Positions 18,832 to 27,460 of a stretch of 64,000 bases of DNA are shown here, in pieces (positions within the stretch are counted from its first letter, which is position 1; every line of letters starts with the position of its first letter). The position numbers and the translations under genes were made by a program. The notes below the pieces were generated by a model that saw only the letters and a list, made by a program, of their open reading frames with translations, was not told where the DNA came from and did no database searches. This DNA is from Sphingomonas sp. SUN019 (GTDB lineage: Bacteria; Pseudomonadota; Alphaproteobacteria; Sphingomonadales; Sphingomonadaceae), in the NCBI RefSeq assembly GCF_024758705.1, contig NZ_CP096971.1, forward strand, positions 2,232,001 to 2,296,000, written 5' to 3'.

Positions 18832-19731
18832 TCAGCGCAAGCAGGCTTGATGCTCGAATCCGAGGGTTTTCGGCAGCGGGACGGGCGCGTCGCCGTTCGT
18901 TAGCGATAAGCCCGCGCCATCGGCGAACGCGCCGATCCGCGTGGCGGGAGCGGCGGGGCGCTCGTCCGGGGCCAGCGCGAACAGCAACTGGTAGTCGTCG
19001 CCCGCGGTCGCGGCGGGAAGCGCGTCGTCGCCAGCGAAGGCGCGATACGCGGCCGACAGGGGTACGCGTGCCAGGTCGATCGTCACCGCCAGCCCGCTCG
19101 CGACCGCCATGCGCGCCGCGTCGATCAGCAGGCCGTCGGACACGTCCATCATCGCGTGGACCTGCGGGGCGAGCAATTTCCCTTCCGCGATCCGTGGGTG
19201 CGGACGGCGATAGGCGGCAAGCAGGTTGGCCGGTCCTTCGGTCCCTCGCGCGATGGCGAGGCCCGCCCCTGCGTCGCCGATCGTGCCGGTGACCCAGAGC
19301 GTGTCGCCCGCTTGCGCGCCTGATCGCGGCGGGGCGATGGCGTCGACGCCGATCGCAGTGAGCGTAATGACACGCGGCGCGCCGGGCGGGAGCGAAATGG
19401 TGTCGCCGCCGAGCAGCCGGCAGTCCAGCGCCGCGAGCGCCGCGGCGAACCCGGCGAGGAACGCGCGGTCCCACGCATCGTCGGTCAGCGGGTGGTTGAG
19501 GAGGACGCCTTCGGGCGTCGCGCCCTTGGCGGCGAGATCGGACAGGTTCGTCGCGACCAGCTTCCACGCGACGTCGTCGGGCGGGTCGGTGGGGAGGAAA
19601 TGGACGCCCTCGACCAAAGTATCGGTGGTGAGCGTGTACGGTCCGAGCGTCGCGGTGTCGTCGGCCAGGCCATGCGCGCCGCGGTGGAGCGGCAGGCGGC
19701 GCAGGGCGGCGATGAATTCGGCTTCGGTCAC
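18832..19731 (-). CDS. thiL: Thiamine-monophosphate kinase
   Basis: ATP-dependent kinase making thiamine diphosphate, last step of the thiamine pathway. AIR-synthase-like fold: GLADDTATLG near the N terminus (usually GDDAA), TTDTLVEGVHF, NLSDLAAKGATP, MDVSDGLLIDAARM and AGDDYQLLFAL. GTG start at 19731. Length 299 is normal. It lies downstream of nusB on the same strand, separated by an R1 repeat. Confidence 0.95.
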   Translation of the reverse strand: MTEAEFIAALRRLPLHRGAHGLADDTATLGPYTLTTDTLVEGVHFLPTDPPDDVAWKLVATNLSDLAAKGATPEGVLLNHPLTDDAWDRAFLAGFAAALAALDCRLLGGDTISLPPGAPRVITLTAIGVDAIAPPRSGAQAGDTLWVTGTIGDAGAGLAIARGTEGPANLLAAYRRPHPRIAEGKLLAPQVHAMMDVSDGLLIDAARMAVASGLAVTIDLARVPLSAAYRAFAGDDALPAATAGDDYQLLFALAPDERPAAPATRIGAFADGAGLSLTNGDAPVPLPKTLGFEHQACLR

Positions 19732-19736
19732 TTCTT

Positions 19737-19867
19737 ATTCCTCCCCGGTACAGAGAGGGGGACCGCCCGCCTCTTCGGCGGGTGGTGGAGGGACAGCCAA
19801 GCAGGACCGGGGCTTGTGGCTGCCCCTCCCCCACTTCGTGGTCCCCCTCCCCGTTCCGGGGAGGAAT
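19737..19867. repeat. Inverted dispersed repeat, family R1, between nusB and thiL
   Basis: Two arms in opposite orientation. The left begins ATTCCTCCCCGGTACAGAGA and carries a CCGCCCGCCTCTTCGGCGGG hairpin; the right ends GTCCCCCTCCCCGTTCCGGG and GAGGAATT. It has the same architecture as 968-1098. It lies inside the apparent nusB-thiL operon. Confidence 0.82.
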
Positions 19868-19870
19868 TGG

Positions 19871-20326
19871 TCACGCGCGCACATCTTTCGCGATTCCGTC
19901 GAGCAGCCCGTTGACGAACCCCTTCTCGCGCTTGTCGTAGAAGGCGTCGGCCACGTCGACATATTCGGTGATCACCGCCCCCACCGGCACGTCGGCGCGG
20001 GCGAGCAGTTCGTACGTCCCGGCGCGGAGGATCGCCTTCATCGGCTTGTCGAGCCGCGCCAGCGTCCAGCCGCTCGCCAGCTTTTTTTCGATCAGCAGGT
20101 CGATCTCGCCGCTTCGCGCGTGCGCGCCGGTGACCAGATCGTCGAAGAAATCGATATCGGCCTCGGCATATTCGGCATCCTCGATCGTCGCCCCCAAGCG
20201 GTGATTGTGGAATTCGGTGAGCAGGACGGCCATCGCGGTGCCCTCCATCTCATGCTGGTACAAGGCCTGGACGGCGGCGAGGCGCGCGGCGGCGCGGGCC
20301 TTCGATCGTGTATTGGTGCGGGACAT
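19871..20326 (-). CDS. nusB: Transcription antitermination factor NusB
   Basis: 151-residue all-helical RNA-binding protein that joins the rRNA antitermination complex with NusE. N-terminal RSKARAAARLAAVQALYQ and C-terminal ADVPVGAVITEYVDVA plus EKGFVNGLLD are the family signatures. It follows the his genes on the minus strand and precedes thiL. ATG start. Confidence 0.96.
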   Translation of the reverse strand: MSRTNTRSKARAAARLAAVQALYQHEMEGTAMAVLLTEFHNHRLGATIEDAEYAEADIDFFDDLVTGAHARSGEIDLLIEKKLASGWTLARLDKPMKAILRAGTYELLARADVPVGAVITEYVDVADAFYDKREKGFVNGLLDGIAKDVRA

Positions 20327-20344
20327 GGGCGAACGCCTATGCTC

Positions 20345-21640
20345 CTAGTGGTTCAACCGCAACCGTAGCGCGACCGACTTCGCGTGCGCAGGCAGCCCCT
20401 CGGCATTGGCCAGCGCGACCGTCGCCGGGCCGAGTTTGCGCAAGGCGGCTTCGTCGAGTTGCAGGAAACTGGTGCGCTTCATGAAATCGGCGACGCCCAG
20501 CCCGCTGGCGAAGCGCGCACGGCGACCGGTGGGGAGGACGTGGTTCGGCCCCGCGACATAGTCGCCGATCGCCTCGGGCGTGTGCCGCCCGAGAAACGCG
20601 GACCCGGCGTGGCGCAACAGGTCGAACAGCGCCTGCGGATCGTCGCACGCGAATTCGACGTGTTCGGGCGCGAGCCGGTCGACGAAGGGGATCGCTTCGT
20701 CCAGCGTCTGTGTCACGACGACCGCGCCGTTGGTTTCCCAAGCGGTGCGCGCGACCTGTTCGGTAGCGAGCGTGCCGAGTTGCGCCTCGACCGCCGCCGC
20801 CACCGCATCGGCAAAGTCCGCATCGTCGGTGAACAGGATCGATTGCGTCGTCACGTCATGTTCGGCCTGGCTGAGCAGGTCGGCGGCGATCCAGTCGGGA
20901 TCGTTCTTGCCATCGGCGACGACGACGATCTCGCTCGGCCCCGCGACCATATCGATCCCCACGACGCCGTATACCTGCCGTTTGGCCTCCGCGACCCAGG
21001 CGTTGCCGGGACCGGTGACGACATCGACCGCGGCGATCCGACCGGTGCCCCAGGCCAGCGCCGCGATCGCCTGCGCGCCGCCGATGCGCCAAACCTCGTC
21101 CGCGCCGCCGAGGTGCGCCGCGGCGAGGACGAGCGGTGCGATTTCACCGTTCGGGGTCGGCGTGACGACCACCAGCCGCTCGACGCCCGCGACCTTTGCC
21201 GGAATCGCGTTCATCAGCAGCGTGGACGGATAGGCCGCGCGTCCGCCGGGGACGTAGACACCCGCCGCATCGACCGCACGCCACCGCGCGCCGAGCCGGA
21301 CGCCCGCGGCGTCGGTGAAGGCGCTGTCCTCCGGCCGCTGTTTCTCGTGATACGCCCGGATGCGGGTGGCGGCGAGTTCGAGCGCGATGCGCAACTCGGG
21401 ATCGAGCGCCTCGAACGCCGCCGCACAATCCGCCAGCGGCACCTGCCACCCGGTCACATCGAGATCGTGGCCGTCGAACTTCTGGGTGAACGCGCGGAGG
21501 GCGGCGTCGCCCTCGTCGCGGACGCTACGCAGGATCGTGGATACATCGCGCGTCACGTCAGCCGAGGATTCGCGGCGCGCATCCACGAGTGTAGCGAAGG
21601 CTGCAGCGAAATCAGCGTCCGCAGTCGAAAGGCGAATCAT
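20345..21640 (-). CDS. hisD: Histidinol dehydrogenase
   Basis: Zinc- and NAD-dependent enzyme oxidising histidinol to histidine, the last two steps of the pathway. 431 residues with [47 protein letters not shown] and QAEHD, which hold the catalytic and zinc ligands. The ATG at 21640 overlaps the hisG stop (ATGA). The reading frame stays open upstream across hisG, but only from 21640 does homology begin. Confidence 0.97.
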   Translation of the reverse strand: MIRLSTADADFAAAFATLVDARRESSADVTRDVSTILRSVRDEGDAALRAFTQKFDGHDLDVTGWQVPLADCAAAFEALDPELRIALELAATRIRAYHEKQRPEDSAFTDAAGVRLGARWRAVDAAGVYVPGGRAAYPSTLLMNAIPAKVAGVERLVVVTPTPNGEIAPLVLAAAHLGGADEVWRIGGAQAIAALAWGTGRIAAVDVVTGPGNAWVAEAKRQVYGVVGIDMVAGPSEIVVVADGKNDPDWIAADLLSQAEHDVTTQSILFTDDADFADAVAAAVEAQLGTLATEQVARTAWETNGAVVVTQTLDEAIPFVDRLAPEHVEFACDDPQALFDLLRHAGSAFLGRHTPEAIGDYVAGPNHVLPTGRRARFASGLGVADFMKRTSFLQLDEAALRKLGPATVALANAEGLPAHAKSVALRLRLNH

Positions 21641-22284
21641 GCCGCAGCGCGCCGGAACGCCTCCACTAGCGGCACGACCTCCGCCCGCGTCTTCATCGCC
21701 GCGCGGTTGACCACCAGGCGCGAGGTCACGTCCATGATCCGCTCGAACTCGACCAGCCCGTTCTCCTTCAGCGTTCGGCCCGACGACACCAGATCGACGA
21801 TCCGCGGCGCGAGGCCGAGCGTCGGCGCCAGTTCCATCGCGCCGTTCAGCTTGATGCACTCCGCCTGCACGCCGCGTTTTGCAAAGTGGGCCGCGGTGAC
21901 GTGTGGGTATTTGGTTGCGACGCGGACGTGGCTCCATCCGCGCGGGTCGTCGGTCGCGGCAAGGTCGGCGGGCTCGGCGACCGACAGGCGGCAATGCCCG
22001 ATGCCGAGATCGACCGGCGCGTACAGTTCGGAATAGGCGAATTCGGCCAGCACGTCGGACCCGACGATGCCGAGCTGCGCCGCGCCGTGCGCCACGAAAG
22101 TCGCGACGTCGAACGCGCGGACGCGGATCAGCTCGATCCCCGGCGTATCGGTGGTGAAGCGCAGTGCGCGGCTGTCCTCGTCGCCGAACGCGGCCTCGGG
22201 CACGATGCCCGCGGCGGCGAGCAACGGCAGCGCCTCGGCCAGGATGCGCCCCTTGGGCACGGCGATCACGATAGGGCTGGTCAC
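21637..22284 (-). CDS. hisG: ATP phosphoribosyltransferase, short form
   Basis: First enzyme of histidine synthesis. 215 residues with [18 protein letters not shown] at the N terminus and [13 protein letters not shown] and [14 protein letters not shown] in the body. The length marks the short HisG form, which needs the HisZ regulatory subunit; no hisZ is seen in this window. GTG start at 22284; coupled to hisD by a 4-base overlap. Confidence 0.96.
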   Translation of the reverse strand: MTSPIVIAVPKGRILAEALPLLAAAGIVPEAAFGDEDSRALRFTTDTPGIELIRVRAFDVATFVAHGAAQLGIVGSDVLAEFAYSELYAPVDLGIGHCRLSVAEPADLAATDDPRGWSHVRVATKYPHVTAAHFAKRGVQAECIKLNGAMELAPTLGLAPRIVDLVSSGRTLKENGLVEFERIMDVTSRLVVNRAAMKTRAEVVPLVEAFRRAAA

Positions 22285-22342
22285 GGCCGGGCTTTACGCA
22301 GGCCCCCGTGCAGGCGCAACAGACGCAGACGGAGGGATATCG

Positions 22343-23458
22343 ATGGGACACGAAGCCGAGAACCGACAGTCGTTCCACGTCCAGGCAGGCTATTGCACCG
22401 CGATGGCCGCGCCGGTCACCGCGCGCATCGCGACGGTGCTGGCCGACGCGCTCGACCGGACAAGCGAAACCGGGCGGCGCGTGCTCGACTGGCCGGGCGA
22501 GCCGGTGGCGGACGCGCTGGTGCTGCGGTTGATCGGCGGGTTCCATGCGCTGCACCGGCGCGGCGTCGATCCGGCGCTGTCCCGCGTGTTCACCGGCGAG
22601 GTCGCCGATTCCGCTTCGGTGATCGACACGCTCCGCGCGACGCTGCGCACCCACGATGCCGATCTGCTGCCATGGCTCGACGGCCCGCCGCAGACCAACG
22701 AGGCGGGGCGGTCCGCGGGGCTGATGACCGGGCTGCTGCATATCGCTGAACACTACGGTCCCCGCGTCGGATTGCTCGAGATCGGATCGAGCGCAGGATT
22801 GAACCTGCTGATCGACCGTTACGCCTTCGACCTCGGCGGCGTCCGCGCCGGGCCGGGCGATGCCGAACTGACGATCCGCCCGGACTGGCGCGGCCCCCCG
22901 CCGCCCGCCGTGCCGATCGCGATCGAGAGCGTGCGCGGGGTGGACATCGCCCCCGTCGACGTGCGCGATTCCGCCCCGGCCGAACGGCTGGAGGCCTATG
23001 TCTGGGTCGAGAATATCGAACGGCAGGAGCGACTGGCGACCGCGATCGACATGGTGCGGCGGCATAGCGTAAGCCTAGATCAGGGCGACGCCGCGGCGTG
23101 GGTCGAGGCGCGGCTCGCGGAGCCGCAACCCGCGGGCGTCACGCGCGTGCTGATGCATTCGGTCGTCTGGCAATACCTTCCGCCGCCCACGCAGGCGCGC
23201 ATCCGCGACGCGATGGACGCCGCGGGTGCGCGCGCCACGCCCGATCGCCCGCTCGGCTGGGTGATGATGGAGCCCAACCGCGACCTCCACCGCCACGAAG
23301 TCCGCGTCCGCGGCTGGCCCGGCGACCGCGCGATGGAGCTGGTCGCGCTCACCCACGCGCACGGCGCCTGGGTCGAAGGACTCGCGCCGCCGTATGAGAC
23401 GCGCGACTACGTCATGCGGCGTGGGCCGTATGAAGCGGACGCCACAGCCACACCTTAA
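22343..23458 (+). CDS. DUF2332 family protein
   Basis: 371 residues, divergent from hisG. FHVQAGYCTAMAAPVTARI at the N terminus, GLLEIGSSAGLNLLIDRYAF (a Rossmann-like SAM-binding-type loop, residues ~146-165) and VLMHSVVWQYLPPPTQARI near the C-terminal third fit DUF2332. A methyltransferase-like fold is suggested but no activity is known to me. ATG at 22343 preceded by GGAGGG. Confidence 0.85.
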   Translation: MGHEAENRQSFHVQAGYCTAMAAPVTARIATVLADALDRTSETGRRVLDWPGEPVADALVLRLIGGFHALHRRGVDPALSRVFTGEVADSASVIDTLRATLRTHDADLLPWLDGPPQTNEAGRSAGLMTGLLHIAEHYGPRVGLLEIGSSAGLNLLIDRYAFDLGGVRAGPGDAELTIRPDWRGPPPPAVPIAIESVRGVDIAPVDVRDSAPAERLEAYVWVENIERQERLATAIDMVRRHSVSLDQGDAAAWVEARLAEPQPAGVTRVLMHSVVWQYLPPPTQARIRDAMDAAGARATPDRPLGWVMMEPNRDLHRHEVRVRGWPGDRAMELVALTHAHGAWVEGLAPPYETRDYVMRRGPYEADATATP

Positions 23459-23492
23459 CCGATTATCCAGCTTCGTCCGCGACAATGCGCAG

Positions 23493-23846
23493 ATGGCTGA
23501 CGATGCCGATCCGATGCGCAACCCGCGCAGCAGCGTAATCATCCGCGCCTTGATCGAGGTGCCCGGCGTCCAATCCGAACGCCGCGTGCGCAATCTGTCG
23601 GCCACCGGCGCATGCGTCGACGATGACGGCACACTGGCGACGGGCATGATCCTTCGCGTGTCGATGGGCAGCATCCATGCGATCGAGGCCGAGGTCATGT
23701 GGACCCGCGCGACGCTGGCCGGCATCCGCTTCGCCTGGCCGGTCGATCTGCGGGAGGCGCGTCGCCCGCGCGGCAGCGCCGCCCGCTTCACCGCCGCGGC
23801 GGGATGGGTGGTGGAGGTCGACGACCCGTATCGGCGCCGCGGCTGA
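23493..23846 (+). CDS. PilZ-domain protein
   Basis: About 117 residues consisting mainly of a PilZ-type domain, which often binds cyclic di-GMP. The arginine-containing start RNPRSSVIIRALIEV, then RRVRNLSATGACVDDDG (RxxR-like and the N/D-x-S-x-x-G motif) and the WTRATLAGIRFAWPV strand are visible. Start choice between ATG 23493 and a second Met (23514) is uncertain. It is a solitary domain with no neighbouring signalling gene. Confidence 0.8.
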   Translation: MADDADPMRNPRSSVIIRALIEVPGVQSERRVRNLSATGACVDDDGTLATGMILRVSMGSIHAIEAEVMWTRATLAGIRFAWPVDLREARRPRGSAARFTAAAGWVVEVDDPYRRRG

Positions 23847-23969
23847 CCCCGCGTCTCCCGTCGCGGCCCACGCGCGGAGCCATCTCGATCCCGGAGAGTT
23901 CACACGCACGGCGACCGCTTGCCGGGCGACCCGCGCATCCGTTTCCACCTTTCTCCAAAGGCCCGCCGC

Positions 23970-25049
23970 ATGACCATCGCCCGAAAGCGCGTCGAGAACG
24001 GCGGCCTGATCCTGTTCCTCTTCATCATCACGGTGGCGCTGGCGCTGATCGTGTCGAACTTCATCGGCGCATTGCTGTGGGCGGCGCTGGCGGCGTTGCT
24101 GTTTCAGCCGTTGTTCCAGCGGATGTTGGCGCGCTGGCCCGGCCGCCGCAATACCGCCGCGGCGGTCACGATGTTGATCATCACGGTCGCGGTGATCATT
24201 CCGGCGATGGTCCTCGCCAGCCTGGTCGTGGAGCAGGCGGCGGGCGTCTATGTCCAGATGCGCAGTGGGCAGATCAACTTCGCGTCATACTTTCAGCAGG
24301 TGCAGGACGCACTGCCCGATCGTCTGCAGCGCGCGCTCAGCAGCTCGGGCCTCGACAGTTTCGAAAACATCCAGACGCGGCTGTCGCAGGCGCTCAGCAG
24401 CAGCGTCAGCACCATCGCGCGGCAGGCGCTGTCGATCGGCGCGAACGCTGCCGCCTTTTTGCTGGCGTTCGGCGTCGGGCTGTACGTCACTTATTTCCTG
24501 CTGCGCGACGGGGAGCGCATCGGCCCGGCGATCGTCCGCGCGCTGCCGCTGGAGCCGTCGGTGGCCCGGCGCATCGCGGACAAGTTCGTCGCGGTCGTGC
24601 GCGCCACGATCAAGGGATCGGGCGTCGTCGCGCTGGTGCAGGGCGCGCTGGGCGCGATCACCTTCTGGATCGTTGGCCTGCCCGCGGCATTGCTGTGGGG
24701 AATGCTGATGGCGATCGCCGGATTGCTGCCCGCGGTTGGCCCGGCGATCATATGGGCGCCGGTCGCGATCTATCTGCTGGCGACGGGCGCAATCTGGCAG
24801 GCGATCGTCGTAGCGCTGTCGGGCGTGCTGCTGATCGGGCTGGCCGACAACATCCTGCGCCCGATCCTGGTCGGCCGCGACACCGGCATTCCCGACTGGC
24901 TGGTGTTGGTCACGACACTGGGCGGCATCAACCTGGTGGGCTTAAGCGGCATCGTCGTCGGCCCGCTGGCGGGCGCGCTGTTCATCACCGGCTGGCAGAT
25001 CCTGACCGAGCAGCGGTTGGGGCGGGTCGAGGATGACGCGGTCGAATGA
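23970..25049 (+). CDS. AI-2E family transporter (PerM-like permease)
   Basis: 359-residue polytopic inner-membrane protein. Two N-terminal helices (LILFLFIITVALALIVSNF and neighbours), a soluble segment (~residues 95-150), then several C-terminal helices with GLPAALLWGMLMAIAGLLPA and the VGPLAGALF end motif. The family includes TqsA and sodium/proton antiporters, so the substrate cannot be told. ATG at 23970. Confidence 0.9.
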   Translation: MTIARKRVENGGLILFLFIITVALALIVSNFIGALLWAALAALLFQPLFQRMLARWPGRRNTAAAVTMLIITVAVIIPAMVLASLVVEQAAGVYVQMRSGQINFASYFQQVQDALPDRLQRALSSSGLDSFENIQTRLSQALSSSVSTIARQALSIGANAAAFLLAFGVGLYVTYFLLRDGERIGPAIVRALPLEPSVARRIADKFVAVVRATIKGSGVVALVQGALGAITFWIVGLPAALLWGMLMAIAGLLPAVGPAIIWAPVAIYLLATGAIWQAIVVALSGVLLIGLADNILRPILVGRDTGIPDWLVLVTTLGGINLVGLSGIVVGPLAGALFITGWQILTEQRLGRVEDDAVE

Positions 25050-25131
25050 GCGGGCCGCTCCAACACCCCCATGCAACATCGGCCTCTCCCGCGTTCGTTG
25101 CAGGAGCCGTGTGGCATCGTATAGCCGCTGC

Positions 25132-26055
25132 CTATCGCCAAAGCCGTGCTATCAACCGTTCGCCAACCGGATCGTAGCTGGCAAGGTCGGATCGCGTGAA
25201 CGGAAAAAAGTCGTTCCGCCCGAAATAGGCTTCGCTTAACTCCGCGAAATATTCGGCTGCGTTGTTGCGGGCATAGGCATCGCTGATCGAACCGTCGTGC
25301 CGTTTTACGCGTCGATAAAGGCCGCTCTCCATCGCTTGACGGTAAGTCGCGTGTATATCCGCGCGGTCTTGCTTCGACAGCCGCGCTTGATAAGCGTGCG
25401 CAAGTTCGTGCAGCACGGCACTCGGTTGAACCTTCACCGTCTCTACAAACATGCCCGCATCGGACAATTCGATGGCGTTCAGCATTTCCACCGTCCGGCC
25501 ATGCGCGACGAGCCAGTCGGGATCGGGATGGAACATGCCGCCGGGACCGGCATGGTCGTGAAGGAAGATCGGCGTCGAACGTACTTGCGCCAAAGATGCT
25601 GGCGGCAGGGCGGTTTCCGTCTGTTCAAACAGTCGCGAAAGCGTGACGAGGGCGGTCTTTGCAGGTTCAGCGCCGGGATCGAGCGCCTGATCGACGAAAA
25701 CGTGCCATCCGGGGCGGACGGCCACCGAGCGATAGCGGCTCGTACCGACGTAGGTTCCGGAGGATATTTCGTCGATTAGCACCGTTCGCCGACAACGGCC
25801 CTTCGGATCGGTCAACACGAACGTATGGCCCACAAAGGTCTCGAGCGAGATATGCGCGCCGGGGGCGATCGTACCGAAATGGACCTGCTTGCCCTTCGAA
25901 TCGATCCACGACAGTAAAAGTGGGAGCCGCTCACCATTCTGAAAGGCGTGGTTGACGGGGCGGGCCACGGCGTCCGTCGTCTGCAACGCCGAAAGACGCG
26001 CGCATGTCGGTGACGCAACAGCGATACTCGAGAGCAGCAGGGCAACGACGATCAA
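25132..26055 (-). CDS. Secreted HExxH metallopeptidase with N-terminal VHL beta-like domain
   Basis: 307 residues. A signal peptide (residues 1-15, VVALLLSSIAVAS) is followed at ~36-95 by a VHL beta-like domain: LLLSWIDSKGKQVHFGTIAPG, then ETFVGHTFVLTD, the spacing seen in von Hippel-Lindau proteins. Residues ~205-307 hold a zinc site HELAH (216-220) with a downstream Glu in NAAEYFAEL (Glu268 or Glu272), typical of gluzincins related to the lethal-factor-like fold. The start is TTG at 26055, supported by GAGGAGG 6 bases upstream. Base composition is lower in GC than its neighbours. The substrate is unknown. Confidence 0.8.
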   Translation of the reverse strand: MIVVALLLSSIAVASPTCARLSALQTTDAVARPVNHAFQNGERLPLLLSWIDSKGKQVHFGTIAPGAHISLETFVGHTFVLTDPKGRCRRTVLIDEISSGTYVGTSRYRSVAVRPGWHVFVDQALDPGAEPAKTALVTLSRLFEQTETALPPASLAQVRSTPIFLHDHAGPGGMFHPDPDWLVAHGRTVEMLNAIELSDAGMFVETVKVQPSAVLHELAHAYQARLSKQDRADIHATYRQAMESGLYRRVKRHDGSISDAYARNNAAEYFAELSEAYFGRNDFFPFTRSDLASYDPVGERLIARLWR

Positions 26056-26140
26056 TACAGGCCTCCTCGCAAGGTGCCCTTACTATGCGCCTGTAATTGC
26101 GGCAGTTCCGGGGCGGGCTGCACCACCGCGAACCTAAGCT

Positions 26141-27358
26141 CTAAACCGGCATCCCCTGCAGCAGTTTCGGCAGCGCGCCGCTCTCGCCGCGCGCTTCCGC
26201 CATGAAGCGCGCCTTCAGCGGGGGGATGCGGTCGACGGCGGAGATGCCGAGGCGGCGGACGGCGCTGGCGGTCTTGCCGGGGATGCCGAACAGGCGGGTT
26301 AGTGTGTCGGTGGCGGTCGCGACCAGGAACGTGTCGAGGCTGCGCCATTTCTGATAGCGGTCAAGCAGTTGCGCATCGCCCTGCTCCAGCCCCAGCCGCC
26401 GCCCCTCGACCAGCACCTCGGCAAGTGCTGCGACATCGCGGAAGCCTAGGTTCAGCCCCTGACCCGCGATCGGATGAATGCCGTGCCCCGCGTCGCCGAC
26501 CAGCGCGAGCCGCGTATCGGTGATGCGCGCGGCATGATGGAAACCGAGGGGATAGGTCGCGCGGGGACTCGCGTCGGACAGCGTGCCGAGGAACCCGCCC
26601 ATCATTTTCTCCGCCTCGGCCAGGAACGCGCGATCCGACAGCTTGAGCATCGCGGGCGCGTCGTCGGCCTTGACGGTCCACACGATCGCCGAGCGGTGGC
26701 CGATCGCGTCGTCGGGCAACGGCAGCAGCGCGAACGGGCCGGAGGAATAGAAGATCTCGTAGGCGATGTCCTCGTGCGGCTGCTCGTGGTGGAACGCGCC
26801 GATGATCGCCGCGTGATTGTAGCGCCAGTTGGCGACGGTGATCCCCGCTGCCTGCCGCGTCGGCGAGTTGCGGCCCTCGGCGGCGACGAGCAGCGACGCG
26901 GTGGCCGTCGTGCCGTCGCTGAGCGTCGCGCGGACCTCGGCCGCGTCGCGCGTCACGTGCGTGGCGCAGGTCTTCATCCGCAGGTCGACGCCCTTCGCGT
27001 CTCGCGCCGCCTCGTACAACGTCGTCCGCAGCAAGCGATTCTCGTACATCGTGCCGAGCGCATCGTCGTCCGCATCGGGAATGAAATCGAGCTTGCCCGG
27101 CGCCAGGCCGTCGCTCACCCGAATCTGCCGGATCGCACAGCCCTGCCCCGCGATCTTCGCCCCCACCCCGATCGCGTCGAGCATCCGGTGGCTGGCGCTC
27201 GCCACCGCCGACGCGCGGCCGTCGAACCCCGCCGCCAGCGTGACCGCGGGGTCGGCCGGATCGACGACGATCGCGGTCAGGCCGTGCGTATCGAGCGCCA
27301 CCGCCAGCGTCGAGCCGACCAGCCCGCCGCCAAGGATAAGGACATCAGCGTGTTCCAT
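26141..27358 (-). CDS. UbiH/UbiF/VisC-type FAD-dependent hydroxylase
   Basis: 405-residue class A flavin monooxygenase, likely acting in ubiquinone ring hydroxylation. N-terminal dinucleotide loop ILGGGLVGSTLAVAL, central AAEGRNSPTRQAAGI and the FAD-ribityl motif VGDAGHGIHPIAGQG followed by LNLGFRDVAALAE are all present. ATG at 27358; the open frame upstream is antisense to ftsK and not real. Which ring position it hydroxylates cannot be judged from sequence alone. It is divergent from ftsK. Confidence 0.92.
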   Translation of the reverse strand: MEHADVLILGGGLVGSTLAVALDTHGLTAIVVDPADPAVTLAAGFDGRASAVASASHRMLDAIGVGAKIAGQGCAIRQIRVSDGLAPGKLDFIPDADDDALGTMYENRLLRTTLYEAARDAKGVDLRMKTCATHVTRDAAEVRATLSDGTTATASLLVAAEGRNSPTRQAAGITVANWRYNHAAIIGAFHHEQPHEDIAYEIFYSSGPFALLPLPDDAIGHRSAIVWTVKADDAPAMLKLSDRAFLAEAEKMMGGFLGTLSDASPRATYPLGFHHAARITDTRLALVGDAGHGIHPIAGQGLNLGFRDVAALAEVLVEGRRLGLEQGDAQLLDRYQKWRSLDTFLVATATDTLTRLFGIPGKTASAVRRLGISAVDRIPPLKARFMAEARGESGALPKLLQGMPV

Positions 27359-27460
27359 CCGCCACGCTCTAGCGTGATAGCGTGCCCAAGCCAACGCGGA
27401 CGGCTTGACGCCGGACTCGCCGAGGCAGATTAATTCACCGGGCTTTTTCGGGGATTTCAG

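Noticed and set aside
21641..23065. Upstream extension of the hisD frame across hisG and the DUF2332 gene
   Set aside because: GC-rich DNA leaves the frame open, but the codons overlap hisG and are antisense to the DUF2332 gene; hisD homology begins at 21640.
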